DNA from: Thalassospira lucentensis | GTDB taxonomy: Bacteria; Pseudomonadota; Alphaproteobacteria; Rhodospirillales; Thalassospiraceae | Direction: 5' to 3' | Length of the DNA: 64,000 bases | Assembly (NCBI RefSeq): GCF_001613805.1 | Contig: NZ_LPVY01000021.1 | Coordinates: 248,001 to 312,000 of the forward strand | In this document: positions 26,926 through 36,199 of the stretch, piece by piece | How the letters are laid out: every line of letters begins with the position of its first letter | How positions within the stretch are numbered: position 1 is the first letter of the stretch | The notes under the pieces: model-generated | Told to the model about the DNA's origin: nothing | Databases searched by the model: none | The model's input: the letters and a program-made list of their open reading frames with translations, nothing else | Position numbers and translations under genes: made by a program

Positions 26926-27681
26926 TCAGTTATCTGTCTGGTTACGCATTTTTTCGGCTTCGGCATAGAACTTCTTTTCCCACTTGTTGTGGTTATCAAG
27001 CCCTTCCTTGATGAAAGGCGTGAAAATCGCAAGGTTCATCAGGCACCAGTTCACCAGCCGGGCGGGAAATTTCATCGGCTTGACGAAATCGACAAACAGT
27101 ACAACCCGCGTCTGATCCGTATGGTTCCATGCCTCATGCTCATAGGAATCATCAAAAATCAGCACTTTGCCCTCTTCCCAGTGGCATGTCCGGTTGCCCA
27201 CCCGAATGCCAAGCTTATCTGGTTGATCCGGAACGATCAGGCCAAGATGCATCCGCAACACACCGTTATAGGGGCCGCGATGCGGCGGCAGGTGTTTTCC
27301 CGGTTCGAATATTGAAAACATTACTGTCGTCAGGCCGGGGATCTTGTTCATGATCCGCCAGGTTTCGGGGCAAGCCCGGATGTTTTGCGCGGACTTCAAA
27401 CCAAACCCCAACAGGAAGAAGGTTTTCCAATCCGCATCGCTGGAGATTTCTTTGACATCCGTCGAAATGTCATGGAACGACGGCAACTCGTCCTTGCGCC
27501 GCAGAATTTGGTCAAGCTCCTCGCGGATGGCAGGCCATTCTTTTTCGATTTCCGCAGCCCAGGGAAAGGTTGCATTGTCATAAACTGCCGGATTGCCGAA
27601 CTTTGCATATTTCCGGTTCAACCGTTCTGCGCGGGAAACAATCCCCATGAAAAACCGGGTGATGCGACTGGGACGATCCAT
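26926..27681 (-). CDS. Aspartyl/asparaginyl beta-hydroxylase family dioxygenase (LpxO-like)
   Basis: About 251 residues from ATG 27681 (MDRPSRITRFFMG). The Fe(II)/2-oxoglutarate core is visible: FSIFEPGKHLPPHRGPYNG with the first iron His, RMHLGLIVP, and GKVLIFDDSYEHEAWNH with the second His. Bacterial relatives hydroxylate lipid A acyl chains (LpxO) or protein side chains; the hydrophobic C-terminal stretch (LVNWCLMNLAIFTPFI) suggests membrane association, as in LpxO. The frame stays open up to a TTG at 27825, but that extension covers a palindrome and has no site for translation; 27648 is another possible start. Confidence 0.82.
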   Translation of the reverse strand: MDRPSRITRFFMGIVSRAERLNRKYAKFGNPAVYDNATFPWAAEIEKEWPAIREELDQILRRKDELPSFHDISTDVKEISSDADWKTFFLLGFGLKSAQNIRACPETWRIMNKIPGLTTVMFSIFEPGKHLPPHRGPYNGVLRMHLGLIVPDQPDKLGIRVGNRTCHWEEGKVLIFDDSYEHEAWNHTDQTRVVLFVDFVKPMKFPARLVNWCLMNLAIFTPFIKEGLDNHNKWEKKFYAEAEKMRNQTDN

Positions 27682-28204
27682 CGGACGGATACCGTCCGTC
27701 CCGAAACGATGTTCGGACTCCTGACCAGCAGCATGCGGGATGCTCGTGTCGTAATTATGCAATTTTGCCCTCTTTGTTATACAATAGACTGAACATTCGA
27801 AGGAATTGCCGGAAATGACAGACAATCATGGCAATATATTGCCATCCTGATTGTCGGCAAAGCTCTTACCCGGGACAAAACGTGTTCGTACCCTTTCGGT
27901 TCCAGAAATCGGCGCAGAATCGGAATGCTTTTTATCCATTCCGCTCCTTGTTCGGCGCTCCGCCACGCCGTATCTATCCCGAAACCGGCAAAATGACATC
28001 TGAAAAAATTCTAATCTGTCCATGAAGACAAAGCGTTGGTTTTGCGACTTTGTCTCATGTCAATAATCAGACTTTTTCAGCTTGTATTTCTCCCGGACAT
28101 ACTCTTGTAATCAAAAATAGAATTAGCACATGCTACTAAACTGCATGAGTGTGTTCACGTTGTAATAATCCCCGAATAGTTATGGCTTCAAGGGTCGCCT
28201 CATC
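27682..28204. other. Intergenic region between beta-hydroxylase-like gene and chemoreceptor
   Basis: About 520 bp between divergent genes. It holds a perfect 18-bp palindrome (27828-27845) with further inverted flanks. A 65-codon plus-strand frame starting inside the palindrome looks non-coding. The part before the chemoreceptor (28050-28160) is AT-rich and probably carries its promoter. Confidence 0.55.
27828..27845. promoter_or_regulatory. Perfect 18-bp palindrome with extended inverted flanks
   Basis: ATGGCAATATATTGCCAT is a perfect palindrome. Outside it GACAATC (27821-27827) and GATTGTC (27848-27854) are again inverted, with only a 2-base offset, so the whole element spans about 34 bp. 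It is probably an operator for a dimeric regulator of the beta-hydroxylase-like gene; a cruciform or transcript hairpin is the alternative. Confidence 0.55.
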
Positions 28205-30022
28205 ATGTTCAGAAATTTTCGCATCACTCATCGCCTGGCCGGACTGGCGACCATACTTCTGGCGTTCAGTTGCCTGATCGGATCCGTCGGGATTTACAAG
28301 ATGACGGTGATAGGCAACGAACTTGAACAGGTTGCCGCCCGCGATCTACCCCTGACCCTGATGCTTGAAAAAATCACGCAGCATCAGCTCGAACAAGCCA
28401 TTCTGATGGAAAAAACGCTGCGCTATCGCAATGTCGATGCCCATGCCGCCACCGAAACCGAGGCCGAGGCCGACCTCCGCCATCATTTTGAAGAACTGGC
28501 AAAACAGACCGATAGCGAGCTCGCAACGGCCCATCAGATGGTCAACAGCTATCTGGCAGATACAATCAGCGACGAGGCCCGAACAGAATTTTCCGGTGTC
28601 GAAGCCGCCCTTGCCCGTATCGAAACCGATCACCGCACTTACGAAACACAGGTAAACGATATCTTCAAAGCACTCGATAATGGCGCAAGCCCGTCGGATG
28701 TTGCTGACGCCGTGATCACCACCGAAGGGTTGCAAAACGATCTTGATGCCGCGATTGAAAATCTTGTCGCCGAAGTCGCGGCCTATACCGCCGCCTCCAT
28801 GAACACCGCCCTTGCAGATGAACGGATGGGCAAGACACTGATTACCGCTTTGTCCGGTATTGTCTTGCTGTCGGGCATTGTACTGGCCTGGCTTCTGGGC
28901 CGCTCCATCACCCTGCCCTTGCGTCGCCTGACAAATGCGCTTGCCGATCTGGCAAAGGGCAAGCTTGATACGCCGGTTCCGGCTTCCAAATTCCGCGACG
29001 AAGTCGGTGACATGGCTGATGCAATGCGGGTCTTTCAGGCCGACATGATGAAGGCCCGCACGCTTGAAGCCGAACAGGTAGCCCGGCGGGAACGTGATGA
29101 GAAACGACGCGCTGAAACCGACCGTCTGGTAAAGGAATTCTGCGAAACCCTTGTCGAAACCTTTGCCGATATCGTCAAAAGTGCCAAGGATGTTCTGGCA
29201 CGTGCCGAAATGATGCAAACCCAAAGCGGACAGGCAGGATCACTTGCCGGTGCGGTCGCCACCGAAGCCGAAGAATCATCGGCAAGTGCTCAGTCACTAA
29301 GTGCCGCGACCGAGGAAATGGTCGCCGCCATCGACGAAATATCATCCCAGATCACGCAATTTTCGGGCATTGCGAAAAATGCGGTTGAGCATTCTGCCAC
29401 CTCACAGGCGGAAATGCGAAACTTGCAGGAAGTCGCAGATGAAGTCGGCCAGGTCGTTCAGTTGATTACCAAGATCGCAGATCAAACCAACCTTCTGGCG
29501 CTTAACGCCACCATCGAAGCGGCCCGTGCTGGTGATGCGGGCAAGGGCTTTGCCGTGGTTGCAGGCGAAGTCAAAAGCCTTGCCAATCAGACGGCCAAGG
29601 CCACCGATGAAATCACCCGCAAGATCGAACGTATTCAAAGCGTATCGCGCAATTCCACCGAAGCCATCAACAATATCGGCACGGTCATCGGCAGCATCGA
29701 TAACTACGTGACCGCCATCGTCGGTGCGGTCGAGGAACAAAATGCCACAACGCGGGAAATTGCACGAAATGTCGATTTCGTGTCCGAAAGTGCCAAGCGT
29801 GTTTCGGAAAATGTCACCACCATTCAGTCCAGCGTGACGAACGTCGGCAGCAGCGCGGTTACGGTGCATGACAATGCCGATCACACCGCCCATCAGGCCG
29901 ATTTCCTGAACGGCAAAATCGGCGAGTTCATCACCGCCATGAAACGTGCCCAGAATGACGAACCGGACACGGGCATCCGATATGCGGCCGACAAACCGGT
30001 AATGCTGCGCGCTGCCGAATAA
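28205..30022 (+). CDS. Methyl-accepting chemotaxis protein with helical-bundle sensor (paralogue A)
   Basis: 605 residues. A membrane helix ([21 protein letters not shown]) is followed by a ~180-residue all-helical periplasmic sensor with [15 protein letters not shown] and [19 protein letters not shown], then a second membrane helix ([18 protein letters not shown]). HAMP ([20 protein letters not shown]) and a cytoplasmic signalling hairpin ([20 protein letters not shown]) follow. No CheR-tethering pentapeptide. The sensor is of 4HB type rather than Cache. It is a close paralogue of the receptor at 30721 across its whole length; the latter has an extra C-terminal domain. The ligand is unknown. 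Confidence 0.93.
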   Translation: MFRNFRITHRLAGLATILLAFSCLIGSVGIYKMTVIGNELEQVAARDLPLTLMLEKITQHQLEQAILMEKTLRYRNVDAHAATETEAEADLRHHFEELAKQTDSELATAHQMVNSYLADTISDEARTEFSGVEAALARIETDHRTYETQVNDIFKALDNGASPSDVADAVITTEGLQNDLDAAIENLVAEVAAYTAASMNTALADERMGKTLITALSGIVLLSGIVLAWLLGRSITLPLRRLTNALADLAKGKLDTPVPASKFRDEVGDMADAMRVFQADMMKARTLEAEQVARRERDEKRRAETDRLVKEFCETLVETFADIVKSAKDVLARAEMMQTQSGQAGSLAGAVATEAEESSASAQSLSAATEEMVAAIDEISSQITQFSGIAKNAVEHSATSQAEMRNLQEVADEVGQVVQLITKIADQTNLLALNATIEAARAGDAGKGFAVVAGEVKSLANQTAKATDEITRKIERIQSVSRNSTEAINNIGTVIGSIDNYVTAIVGAVEEQNATTREIARNVDFVSESAKRVSENVTTIQSSVTNVGSSAVTVHDNADHTAHQADFLNGKIGEFITAMKRAQNDEPDTGIRYAADKPVMLRAAE

Positions 30023-30054
30023 TCCCGAACACAGTCGTCCAGTCCGCATCCTAG

Positions 30055-30082
30055 ACAGGCCGGAAATATCCGGCCTGTTTTC
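30055..30082 (+). terminator. Rho-independent terminator after chemoreceptor A
   Basis: 10-bp arms ACAGGCCGGA / TCCGGCCTGT around a 4-base loop, followed by TTTC. Confidence 0.75.
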
Positions 30083-30154
30083 ATGCAGCCCTTGCATCCG
30101 ACCGCCAATCGGGCAAAGCTTTGTTCCATCATAACACTATAAAGGACCACACTC

Positions 30155-30538
30155 ATGCTGCCGATCCCCGTCACCGTCTGCCTGACCGGCATCTTTGCCC
30201 TGATGTTGATTGCGCTCAGCCTGAATGTTTCCCTGCGGCGGCGCGATCTTAAACTTTCGCTTGGCGATGGCGGGGACAAGGTTCTGCTGCGCCGGATCCG
30301 GGCTCATGGCAACTTTGCCGAAAACGCCCCGTTCTGCATTCTGGTTGTCCTGGCACTCGAGGCTGTTCTGGCAACATCGGGCATCATCTGGCTGATTGCG
30401 GCGGCCTTCGTGATTGCCCGCCTTCTTCACGCATGGGGAACACTGACCGGAACCCTTGCCCTGATTGCGCCCGCGATGGTGATCCAGCATGTCGTGCTGG
30501 GTTGTGCGGCGATCTGGCTTCTGTTCCAAAGCATCTAG
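30155..30538 (+). CDS. MAPEG-family membrane protein
   Basis: 127 residues with four predicted membrane helices. It reads LPIPVTVCLTGIFALMLIAL, LRRIRAHGNFAENAPFCILV (the conserved RxxxAHxNFxE..P motif of MAPEG proteins), and LLHAWGTL. MAPEG proteins are membrane glutathione/leukotriene-metabolising enzymes in eukaryotes; bacterial members are mostly uncharacterised but keep the RxxxNxxE active-site residues seen here. It is a single gene between two chemoreceptors, with a terminator before it, so it probably has its own promoter. Confidence 0.9.
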   Translation: MLPIPVTVCLTGIFALMLIALSLNVSLRRRDLKLSLGDGGDKVLLRRIRAHGNFAENAPFCILVVLALEAVLATSGIIWLIAAAFVIARLLHAWGTLTGTLALIAPAMVIQHVVLGCAAIWLLFQSI

Positions 30539-30720
30539 CAGCGGCCCTCTCGCACGAAAGCAACCCGTGATTTAATTATCAGTCAAAAAACAACACGTAT
30601 CGCATTTACCTCCCCATATGAGGATATGGCGGCTAACGGAAATAACTATACTTCCGCTTAGTCAATTCACTTCGGTTTTACCGGTCTGCACCGGAAGCCA
30701 GTATGGGAAGGGTAAATCTC

Positions 30721-32766
30721 ATGATCTCCGCTATTCGGAAATTACGGATTTCGCACCGCCTGTTCAGCCTCGTCGGCTTTTTGATCCTGTCGACCGTCTT
30801 GGTGGGCGGATTTGGCGTCTATACCATGACGAAAATAGGCCACGAACTGGAAGAAGTTGCTGATCGCGACCTGCCGCTAAATGCGCTTCTGGAGAAAATT
30901 ACCCAACACCAGCTCGAACAGGCCATCCTGATGGAACGCGCCCTGCGCATCGGCAATGTCAACGCCCATGCGGAAACCGAAATCTTTGACACCGTCCGTC
31001 ACCATTTCGAGGAAATCGCAGCCCAGACCGATGTCGAAATTGCCGCCGCTCGCGCCATGGTCGATGAATTTCTGAAAACCTCGCTGTCTGAAGAAACAAG
31101 GCTGGAATTTGATCTTGTTTCCGGCGCGCTTGAGCGGATCGAAACGGAACATCGCGTGTATGAAGATCATGTCGAAAGCATCTTTGACAGCGTCGCTAAA
31201 GGTGACATCAACAGCGCCAGCCTGATCGAGGCCGTGATCCGCACCGAAGCGGAACAGGAAAACCTCAATACCGAGATTGAAAACCTGCTCAATCGGATTT
31301 CTAGTTTTACCCAAACCTCTATGAATATGGCCCTTGCAGACGAACGCAACGGCAAGATGATGATTGCCATTCTGTCCAGTCTGGCGACATTGCTCGGCAT
31401 CCTGATGGCGGTACTTCTGGGCCGCAGCATTTCGATCCCGATGAAGCGGCTGACCTTCGCACTTAGCGAACTTGCCGATGGCAAGCTAGACACCCCCGTC
31501 CCCAATAGCCGGTTTGAGGATGAGGTTGCCGAGATTTCCGTTGCAATGAAGGTTTTCCAGAAAAACATGATCCGTGCCCGTGAGCTTGAAGAAGCTCATA
31601 AGCGGATCGAGGAAAAACAAAAGCAACGTCAGGCCGAACGCAACCATCTGGTCAGTGTTTTTGGGTCCTCGATCGGTGCGGTCTTTGCCCGTATCCTTGG
31701 CAGTTCCGAAGAAATGGTCGAGCGCGCCAACACTGTAAATGCCAACTCGGGCGATACCAACAATCTCGCAACATCTGTGGCGACCGAGGCCGAAGAATCA
31801 TCTGGCAACGCGCAGGCATTGAGTGCCGCGACCGAGGAAATGGTGGCCGCCATCGGCGAAATTTCATCGCAAATTACTCAGTTTTCTGATGTTGCCCGCA
31901 ATGCCGTCACCTATTCGGAAACCTCGAAAAACGAAATGCGCAGCTTGCAGACCGTTGCTGATGAAATCGGCCAGGTGGTGCAGTTGATCACCCAGATCGC
32001 CGAACAGACCAACCTTCTGGCGCTGAACGCCACCATCGAAGCCGCCCGTGCCGGTGATGCCGGCAAAGGTTTTGCTGTGGTCGCAGGCGAAGTTAAATCG
32101 CTGGCCAACCAGACGGCAAAGGCGACCGAGGAAATTTCGGATCGCGTCGCCCGCATTCAGCAGGTTTCCAACAGCTCGGCCGAGGCAATTTCAAATGTCT
32201 CCGAAATCGTCGACAGCATCGACCAGTATGTATCGGCCATTGTCGGCGCGATCGAGGAACAGAACGCCACCACGCAGGAAATCTCGCGCAGTGTCGATTT
32301 CGTTTCCGAAAGCGCACGTCGCGTTGCCAGCAACATCACCGGCATTCGCGGTCGCGTCGAAGACGTCAAAACCGATGCCGAGGAAGTTAATAACGCGGCC
32401 AACACTACCGCTGCCGAGGCCGCCCTGCTCAGCCGCGAGGTCGAGATATTCCTGAGCGCCATGCAAAGCAATGATGTCGATGACGACACTTATGAAAGCC
32501 ATGCAATTTCGGTTGCCGCCCGGACCGATGGGGATCATGGCAACTGGCAGGGCAATGCAACGGAAATTTCTTGTGCCCATCTGGTGGTGCGCCCGGCCAT
32601 TGCCGTGACACCGGGCGAAATCGTCGATCTGCGCCTGCAAAACGTCCCCGATGCGCTTCGCGCCCGCCTTGCCCGCCAGGAAGACGATTGCAGCATCCTG
32701 CAATTGCCGCTTGATACCAATCATCTGGCAAAAATGCGCCAGCATGTTCGGAAACTGGTTGCCTGA
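30721..32766 (+). CDS. Methyl-accepting chemotaxis protein with C-terminal PilZ-like domain (paralogue B)
   Basis: 681 residues from ATG 30721 (GAAGGG upstream; an alternative ATG lies at 30703). The order is: membrane helix, helical sensor sharing [17 protein letters not shown] with paralogue A, second membrane helix, HAMP ([20 protein letters not shown]) and signalling hairpin ([20 protein letters not shown]). It ends in a ~90-residue extension not found in A. The extension ([45 protein letters not shown]) resembles a PilZ domain, the c-di-GMP sensor fold. The RxxxR c-di-GMP motif is not evident, so binding may be lost. A terminator-like hairpin follows. Confidence 0.92.
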   Translation: MISAIRKLRISHRLFSLVGFLILSTVLVGGFGVYTMTKIGHELEEVADRDLPLNALLEKITQHQLEQAILMERALRIGNVNAHAETEIFDTVRHHFEEIAAQTDVEIAAARAMVDEFLKTSLSEETRLEFDLVSGALERIETEHRVYEDHVESIFDSVAKGDINSASLIEAVIRTEAEQENLNTEIENLLNRISSFTQTSMNMALADERNGKMMIAILSSLATLLGILMAVLLGRSISIPMKRLTFALSELADGKLDTPVPNSRFEDEVAEISVAMKVFQKNMIRARELEEAHKRIEEKQKQRQAERNHLVSVFGSSIGAVFARILGSSEEMVERANTVNANSGDTNNLATSVATEAEESSGNAQALSAATEEMVAAIGEISSQITQFSDVARNAVTYSETSKNEMRSLQTVADEIGQVVQLITQIAEQTNLLALNATIEAARAGDAGKGFAVVAGEVKSLANQTAKATEEISDRVARIQQVSNSSAEAISNVSEIVDSIDQYVSAIVGAIEEQNATTQEISRSVDFVSESARRVASNITGIRGRVEDVKTDAEEVNNAANTTAAEAALLSREVEIFLSAMQSNDVDDDTYESHAISVAARTDGDHGNWQGNATEISCAHLVVRPAIAVTPGEIVDLRLQNVPDALRARLARQEDDCSILQLPLDTNHLAKMRQHVRKLVA

Positions 32767-32806
32767 ACGTCTGTCTTTGCCTCCCTGCTGTTAAAACAGC
32801 AAACTT

Positions 32807-32841
32807 GGCGCGATGTCCGGTTGGATGTCGCGCCCTTTCTT
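32807..32841 (+). terminator. Rho-independent terminator after chemoreceptor B
   Basis: Stem GGCGCGA (32807-32813) / TCGCGCC (32828-32834), followed by CTTTCTTT. Confidence 0.65.
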
Positions 32842-32891
32842 TATCCGGACTATATTGACGGGATAGAAAACCAGACATTCCGGTCGGAAAC

Positions 32892-33347
32892 ATGAACCAA
32901 TTGCCCCAAACCGCTGCCATCAACACCAAAAGGCCCCCGCCCGGACTGGCTGTAGAATTGGCTGCCAAATTCGCCGCCTATCCCCGCAAAGCAGGCGCGG
33001 CGTTGATGGAGGTCCGGGGATGGATTTTCGAACTGGCGGCGAATGATCCCTCAATCGGCAGGATCACCGAAACCCTGAAATGGGGCGAACCCGCATGGTT
33101 GACGCCGTCCCGGTCGGGCTCCACCATTCGCGCTGATTGGAAAGCAAAGTCGCCCGGTCAGATCGCCATCTATGTCAATTGCCAGACGGACTTGATTGAC
33201 CGGGTGCGCAGTCATTTTGAAGGTATTTTGCAATGCGAGGGCAACCGGGCAATCATCCTGCCGCTGGATCGCCCCCTGCCCGAAGGACCGGTTAAGACCG
33301 TGCTGGGTTGGGCACTGACCTATCACCACGACAAACGCAAACGCTAG
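32892..33347 (+). CDS. DUF1801 family protein
   Basis: 151 residues. The DUF1801 pattern is clear: a helical N-terminus (LMEVRGWIFELAANDPSIGRI), then TETLKWGEPAWLT, a central beta region (AIYVNCQTDLI), and the end (EGPVKTVLGWALTYHHDKRKR). The family adopts a YdhG-like fold with unknown biochemical role; members are soluble, cytosolic and usually single genes. Nothing in the context explains its job; it is convergent with ohrR. Confidence 0.85.
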   Translation: MNQLPQTAAINTKRPPPGLAVELAAKFAAYPRKAGAALMEVRGWIFELAANDPSIGRITETLKWGEPAWLTPSRSGSTIRADWKAKSPGQIAIYVNCQTDLIDRVRSHFEGILQCEGNRAIILPLDRPLPEGPVKTVLGWALTYHHDKRKR

Positions 33348-33377
33348 GGTCAGCGCACAACATGCGGATTGCTTCCA

Positions 33378-33833
33378 CTATTTCCGCGATGCGTTTGCTT
33401 CAAGCGTATCGCGTAGCTGGCCGAGATCATCGATCAGGCGTTTGACAGTTGAAAGATCAAGTTCAGCCGCTTCGCCAATGCAGCGTGGCACATCAAGCGC
33501 CTTTTGGCGCAGTGCCTTGCCCGCCGCGGTCAGGGTGATGCGCACCGAACGTTCATCCTTGGGATCGCGGGTCCGTTTGACAAGCCCCGCCGCCTCAAGA
33601 CGTTTTAACAACGGTGTCAGCGTACTGGATTCCAGAAACAGCTTTTCACCGATGCTGCGCACCGGCTGGTCATCCTGCTCCCACAGGGTCACCATCACCA
33701 GATATTGCGGATAGGTAAGCTCAAGCGCGTCAAGCAGCGGCTTATAGATACGGTTGAAGGCGTGGCTGGCGGCATAGACCGAAAAGCACAGGAAGTTTTC
33801 AAGCCTGAGCGCGTTGCTATCATGATCGTCCAT
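33378..33833 (-). CDS. ohrR: OhrR, MarR-family organic hydroperoxide sensor
   Basis: 151 residues. The reactive Cys in NFLCFSVYAASHAFNRIYKP (C16) and the typical LELTYPQYLVMVTLWE define OhrR among MarR proteins. The winged helix follows (IGEKLFLESSTLTPLLKRLE, GLVKRTRDPKDERSVRI). A second Cys in DVPRCIG (C118) fits the two-cysteine (Xanthomonas-like) type, in which oxidation forms an inter-subunit disulphide. Reduced OhrR represses; organic peroxide releases it. It is divergent from the esterase and ohr genes, and its operator is expected in the 256-bp spacer. No terminator is seen after it. Confidence 0.93.
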   Translation of the reverse strand: MDDHDSNALRLENFLCFSVYAASHAFNRIYKPLLDALELTYPQYLVMVTLWEQDDQPVRSIGEKLFLESSTLTPLLKRLEAAGLVKRTRDPKDERSVRITLTAAGKALRQKALDVPRCIGEAAELDLSTVKRLIDDLGQLRDTLEANASRK

Positions 33834-33934
33834 GGTGGCGTCCTCCTTTGTCCGGCCCGGGCTGTCGGATGGCGCTCCGATTGTCTGCTTTGCGGCTTAA
33901 CGTAAGGGCCGTTTTGAGATCAAACCCACATTAA

Positions 33935-34012
33935 TATATCGCACACGACTTAATTACAAGCGATTTAATTGCATGGCTCGTATTCTCAAATTTATATCGC
34001 GCACGATTAAAT
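33935..34012. promoter_or_regulatory. Candidate OhrR operator repeats
   Basis: TATATCGC[A/G]CACGA followed by TTAA-rich sequence occurs twice as a direct repeat (from 33935 and from 33993, 58 bp apart). A GCGATTTAAT element lies between them (33960-33969), inverted relative to GATTAAATCG in the second repeat. The AT-rich, partly palindromic elements sit between ohrR and its divergent targets, the place where OhrR binds in other bacteria. Confidence 0.55.
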
Positions 34013-34089
34013 CGTTCGCTATAACAAAATCATCGAAACGGAAAACGCCGCACAGCGGCTCTAAACAGACAGCTTAAAGGAACAAGATC

Positions 34090-35121
34090 ATGAATACATT
34101 CAAAACGACTGTTGCCTCCGCTGCGATTGCTCTGGCAACCACCCTGACCGCCACGACCGCTTTGGCCGATCCGGTTCTCGAAAACAACACTCAGAATTTC
34201 ATCAATGTCCTGAACGCTTCGGGTGGCGCACCGATCTACACGCTCAGCCCGACTGACGCCCGCAACGTTCTGGCCGGCGCACAGGCAGGTCCGATTGCAA
34301 AACGCGCCGCCGACGTCACCGATACCGTCTTCCCAGTCGGCCCGACGGGTGAAACCCGGGTCCGGATCGTCCGCCCCGAAGGCAACACCGACCGCCTGCC
34401 GGTTGTCGTATACTTCCACGGTGGTGGCTGGGTGCTGGGCGATAAGGAAACCCATGATCGCCTGATCCGCGAAATCGCCGTACAGGCAAATGCCGCCGTC
34501 GTCTTTGTTGATTATGAACGTTCACCCGAAGCCAAATATCCGATCGCAATCGAACAGGATTATGCTGTCACCAAATATGTCGCCGATCACAGCGAACAGC
34601 TTAACGTCGACCCGACCCGTCTGGCGATTGCCGGGGACAGTGTTGGTGGCAACATGACCGCGATTGTTTCCCTGCTGGCTGAACAGCGCAAAGGACCGGA
34701 AATCATCGCTCAGGTACTGTTCTACCCGGTGACCGATGCGAATTTTGAAAACGGATCCTATACCGAATTTGCCAATGGCCCATGGTTGACCAAGGCGGCA
34801 ATGGAATGGTTCTGGAACCAGTACCTGCCGGATGGAACCGACCGTACCGATCCGAAAGTAACGCCGATCCACGCCCCGCAGGATTTGCTGGCCGGACAGG
34901 CACCCGCACTGATCATCACCGATGAAAATGACGTGCTGCGTGACGAGGGCGAAGCGTATGCCCGCAAGCTCAGTCAGGCCGGGGTGGATGTTACCACGGT
35001 TCGCTATAACGGTACGATCCATGATTTCGTCATGCTCAATGCCGTTGCCGATACCCCGGCTGCCAAGGCCGCAACCGCCCAGGCCAGCCAGTTCCTGAAG
35101 AACGCCTTCTACGGCGAATGA
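34090..35121 (+). CDS. Secreted alpha/beta hydrolase (HSL-type esterase)
   Basis: 343 residues. A signal peptide (TFKTTVASAAIALATTLTAT, cleavage likely after TALA near residue 26) leads to a hormone-sensitive-lipase-type esterase: the oxyanion motif HGGGW (110-114), nucleophile S184 in AGDSVGGN, acid D281 in ENDVLRDEG and H311 in TIHDF. Substrates of this family are short-chain carboxylic esters; secretion means it acts in the periplasm or outside. It lies between ohrR and ohr, which suggests that it is induced by organic peroxides and might act on lipid-derived esters or peroxides. Confidence 0.88.
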   Translation: MNTFKTTVASAAIALATTLTATTALADPVLENNTQNFINVLNASGGAPIYTLSPTDARNVLAGAQAGPIAKRAADVTDTVFPVGPTGETRVRIVRPEGNTDRLPVVVYFHGGGWVLGDKETHDRLIREIAVQANAAVVFVDYERSPEAKYPIAIEQDYAVTKYVADHSEQLNVDPTRLAIAGDSVGGNMTAIVSLLAEQRKGPEIIAQVLFYPVTDANFENGSYTEFANGPWLTKAAMEWFWNQYLPDGTDRTDPKVTPIHAPQDLLAGQAPALIITDENDVLRDEGEAYARKLSQAGVDVTTVRYNGTIHDFVMLNAVADTPAAKAATAQASQFLKNAFYGE

Positions 35122-35269
35122 TCTGAACTTTCTGCAACTTCTTTCGGGGGCGCGGTTGCGCCCCCACCCACCCGGCGACATATCACTTGGGGCACAACCG
35201 AACCAACGCCCTGATCAGCCGGTTTATCGAAACCTTCGAACCATCACGTTCAAACAAAGGAAGAAAACC

Positions 35270-35695
35270 ATGTCTGTAGATGTCAAATATCGCGCAACAG
35301 CAAGTGCAACCGGTGGCCGTGACGGCCGTGCGAAAACAGAAGACGGCAGCCTCGATGTCAAACTGACCACGCCAAAAGAACTCGGCGGTGCAGGTGGCGA
35401 AGGCAACAACCCCGAACAGCTTTTCGCAATGGGTTACTCAGCCTGCTTCATCGGCGCGATGAAATTCGTATCCTCCCAGGGCGGCCCGAAAGTTCCGTCT
35501 GATGTCTCAGTCAAGGCTGTTGTCGGCATCGGCCCGCGTGCGGCTGGTGGTTTTGGCCTTGCAGTTGACCTGCATGTTTCGCTGCCGGGCCTTGATAAGG
35601 CCGACGCGGAAAAGCTGGTCGAAGAAGCTCACAAAATATGCCCTTACTCCAACTCGGTCCGCGGCAATGTCGACGTAACCTCGCACATCGTCTGA
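35270..35695 (+). CDS. ohr: Organic hydroperoxide reductase Ohr
   Basis: 141 residues. It begins VDVKYRATASATGGRDGRAK and has the Ohr core: NPEQLFAMGYSACFIGAM with the peroxidatic C59 and HKICPYSNSVRGNVDV with the resolving C124. Ohr reduces fatty-acid and other organic hydroperoxides to alcohols, using lipoylated proteins as electron donor. ATG at 35270 follows AAAGGAAG; the upstream extension is not needed. Second gene after the esterase, with a terminator behind. Confidence 0.95.
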   Translation: MSVDVKYRATASATGGRDGRAKTEDGSLDVKLTTPKELGGAGGEGNNPEQLFAMGYSACFIGAMKFVSSQGGPKVPSDVSVKAVVGIGPRAAGGFGLAVDLHVSLPGLDKADAEKLVEEAHKICPYSNSVRGNVDVTSHIV

Positions 35696-35751
35696 TCGAA
35701 AACCTCCCCCTCTTCGGCAGGGACCTCCCCCGATCCGCAACTGCCGAAGCC

Positions 35752-35790
35752 AAGCCCGGTGCTCTCCCTGCACCGGGCTTTTATTTTTTT
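35752..35790 (+). terminator. Strong rho-independent terminator after ohr
   Basis: 11-bp arms AAGCCCGGTGC / GCACCGGGCTT with a 7-base loop, then TTATTTTTTT. Confidence 0.92.
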
Positions 35791-35877
35791 AAAGGCATTT
35801 AACTGTTGCCCGATCCGGCCCCTGCCCCGATGATCCTGATCAATCAAACTGCCATATAAATCAGACAGGAAACATCC

Positions 35878-36174
35878 ATGTCCCAGCAACTTACCGTTCT
35901 CGCCATCGCACGCGCCAAGCCGGGCAAGGAAGCCGAACTTGGCAAACGTCTTCTCGCACTTGTCGAACCGTCACGTGCCGAAGAAGGCTGCATCAGCTAC
36001 GATATCCACCAGTCCAACGACGATCCGGCGATCTGGATGGCGTATGAAAACTGGCGTTCTGACGAAGATCTGGCGCTGCATTTCGACACACCTTATCTGC
36101 GCGCATTTGCCGAGGGCGGCGAAGAAGTTCTTGCCGAGCCGGTAAATATTCAGAAATTCACCATCAAATCCTGA
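35878..36174 (+). CDS. Antibiotic biosynthesis monooxygenase (ABM) domain protein
   Basis: 98 residues: a single ferredoxin-like ABM domain. It starts LTVLAIARAKPGKEAELGKR, has the family's EEGCISYDIHQSNDDPAIWMAYENW core and ends with PYLRAFAEGGEEVLAEPVNI. Members are cofactor-free quinol monooxygenases or haem-related enzymes; activity is not predictable here (YgiN-type quinol oxygenation is a candidate). It stands downstream of the ohr terminator, so it probably has its own promoter, though its neighbours suggest a link to redox stress. Confidence 0.87.
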   Translation: MSQQLTVLAIARAKPGKEAELGKRLLALVEPSRAEEGCISYDIHQSNDDPAIWMAYENWRSDEDLALHFDTPYLRAFAEGGEEVLAEPVNIQKFTIKS

Positions 36175-36199
36175 TCATTCTCCTCCAATCCCCGACGGA

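Noticed and set aside
27682..27825. Longer N-terminus of the beta-hydroxylase-like protein from TTG 27825
   Set aside because: The extension has no ribosome-binding site and includes the spacer next to the palindrome; the internal ATG is preferred.
27828..28025. 65-codon plus-strand frame starting in the palindrome
   Set aside because: No ribosome-binding site; the start codon lies in an inverted repeat and the product has no recognisable pattern.
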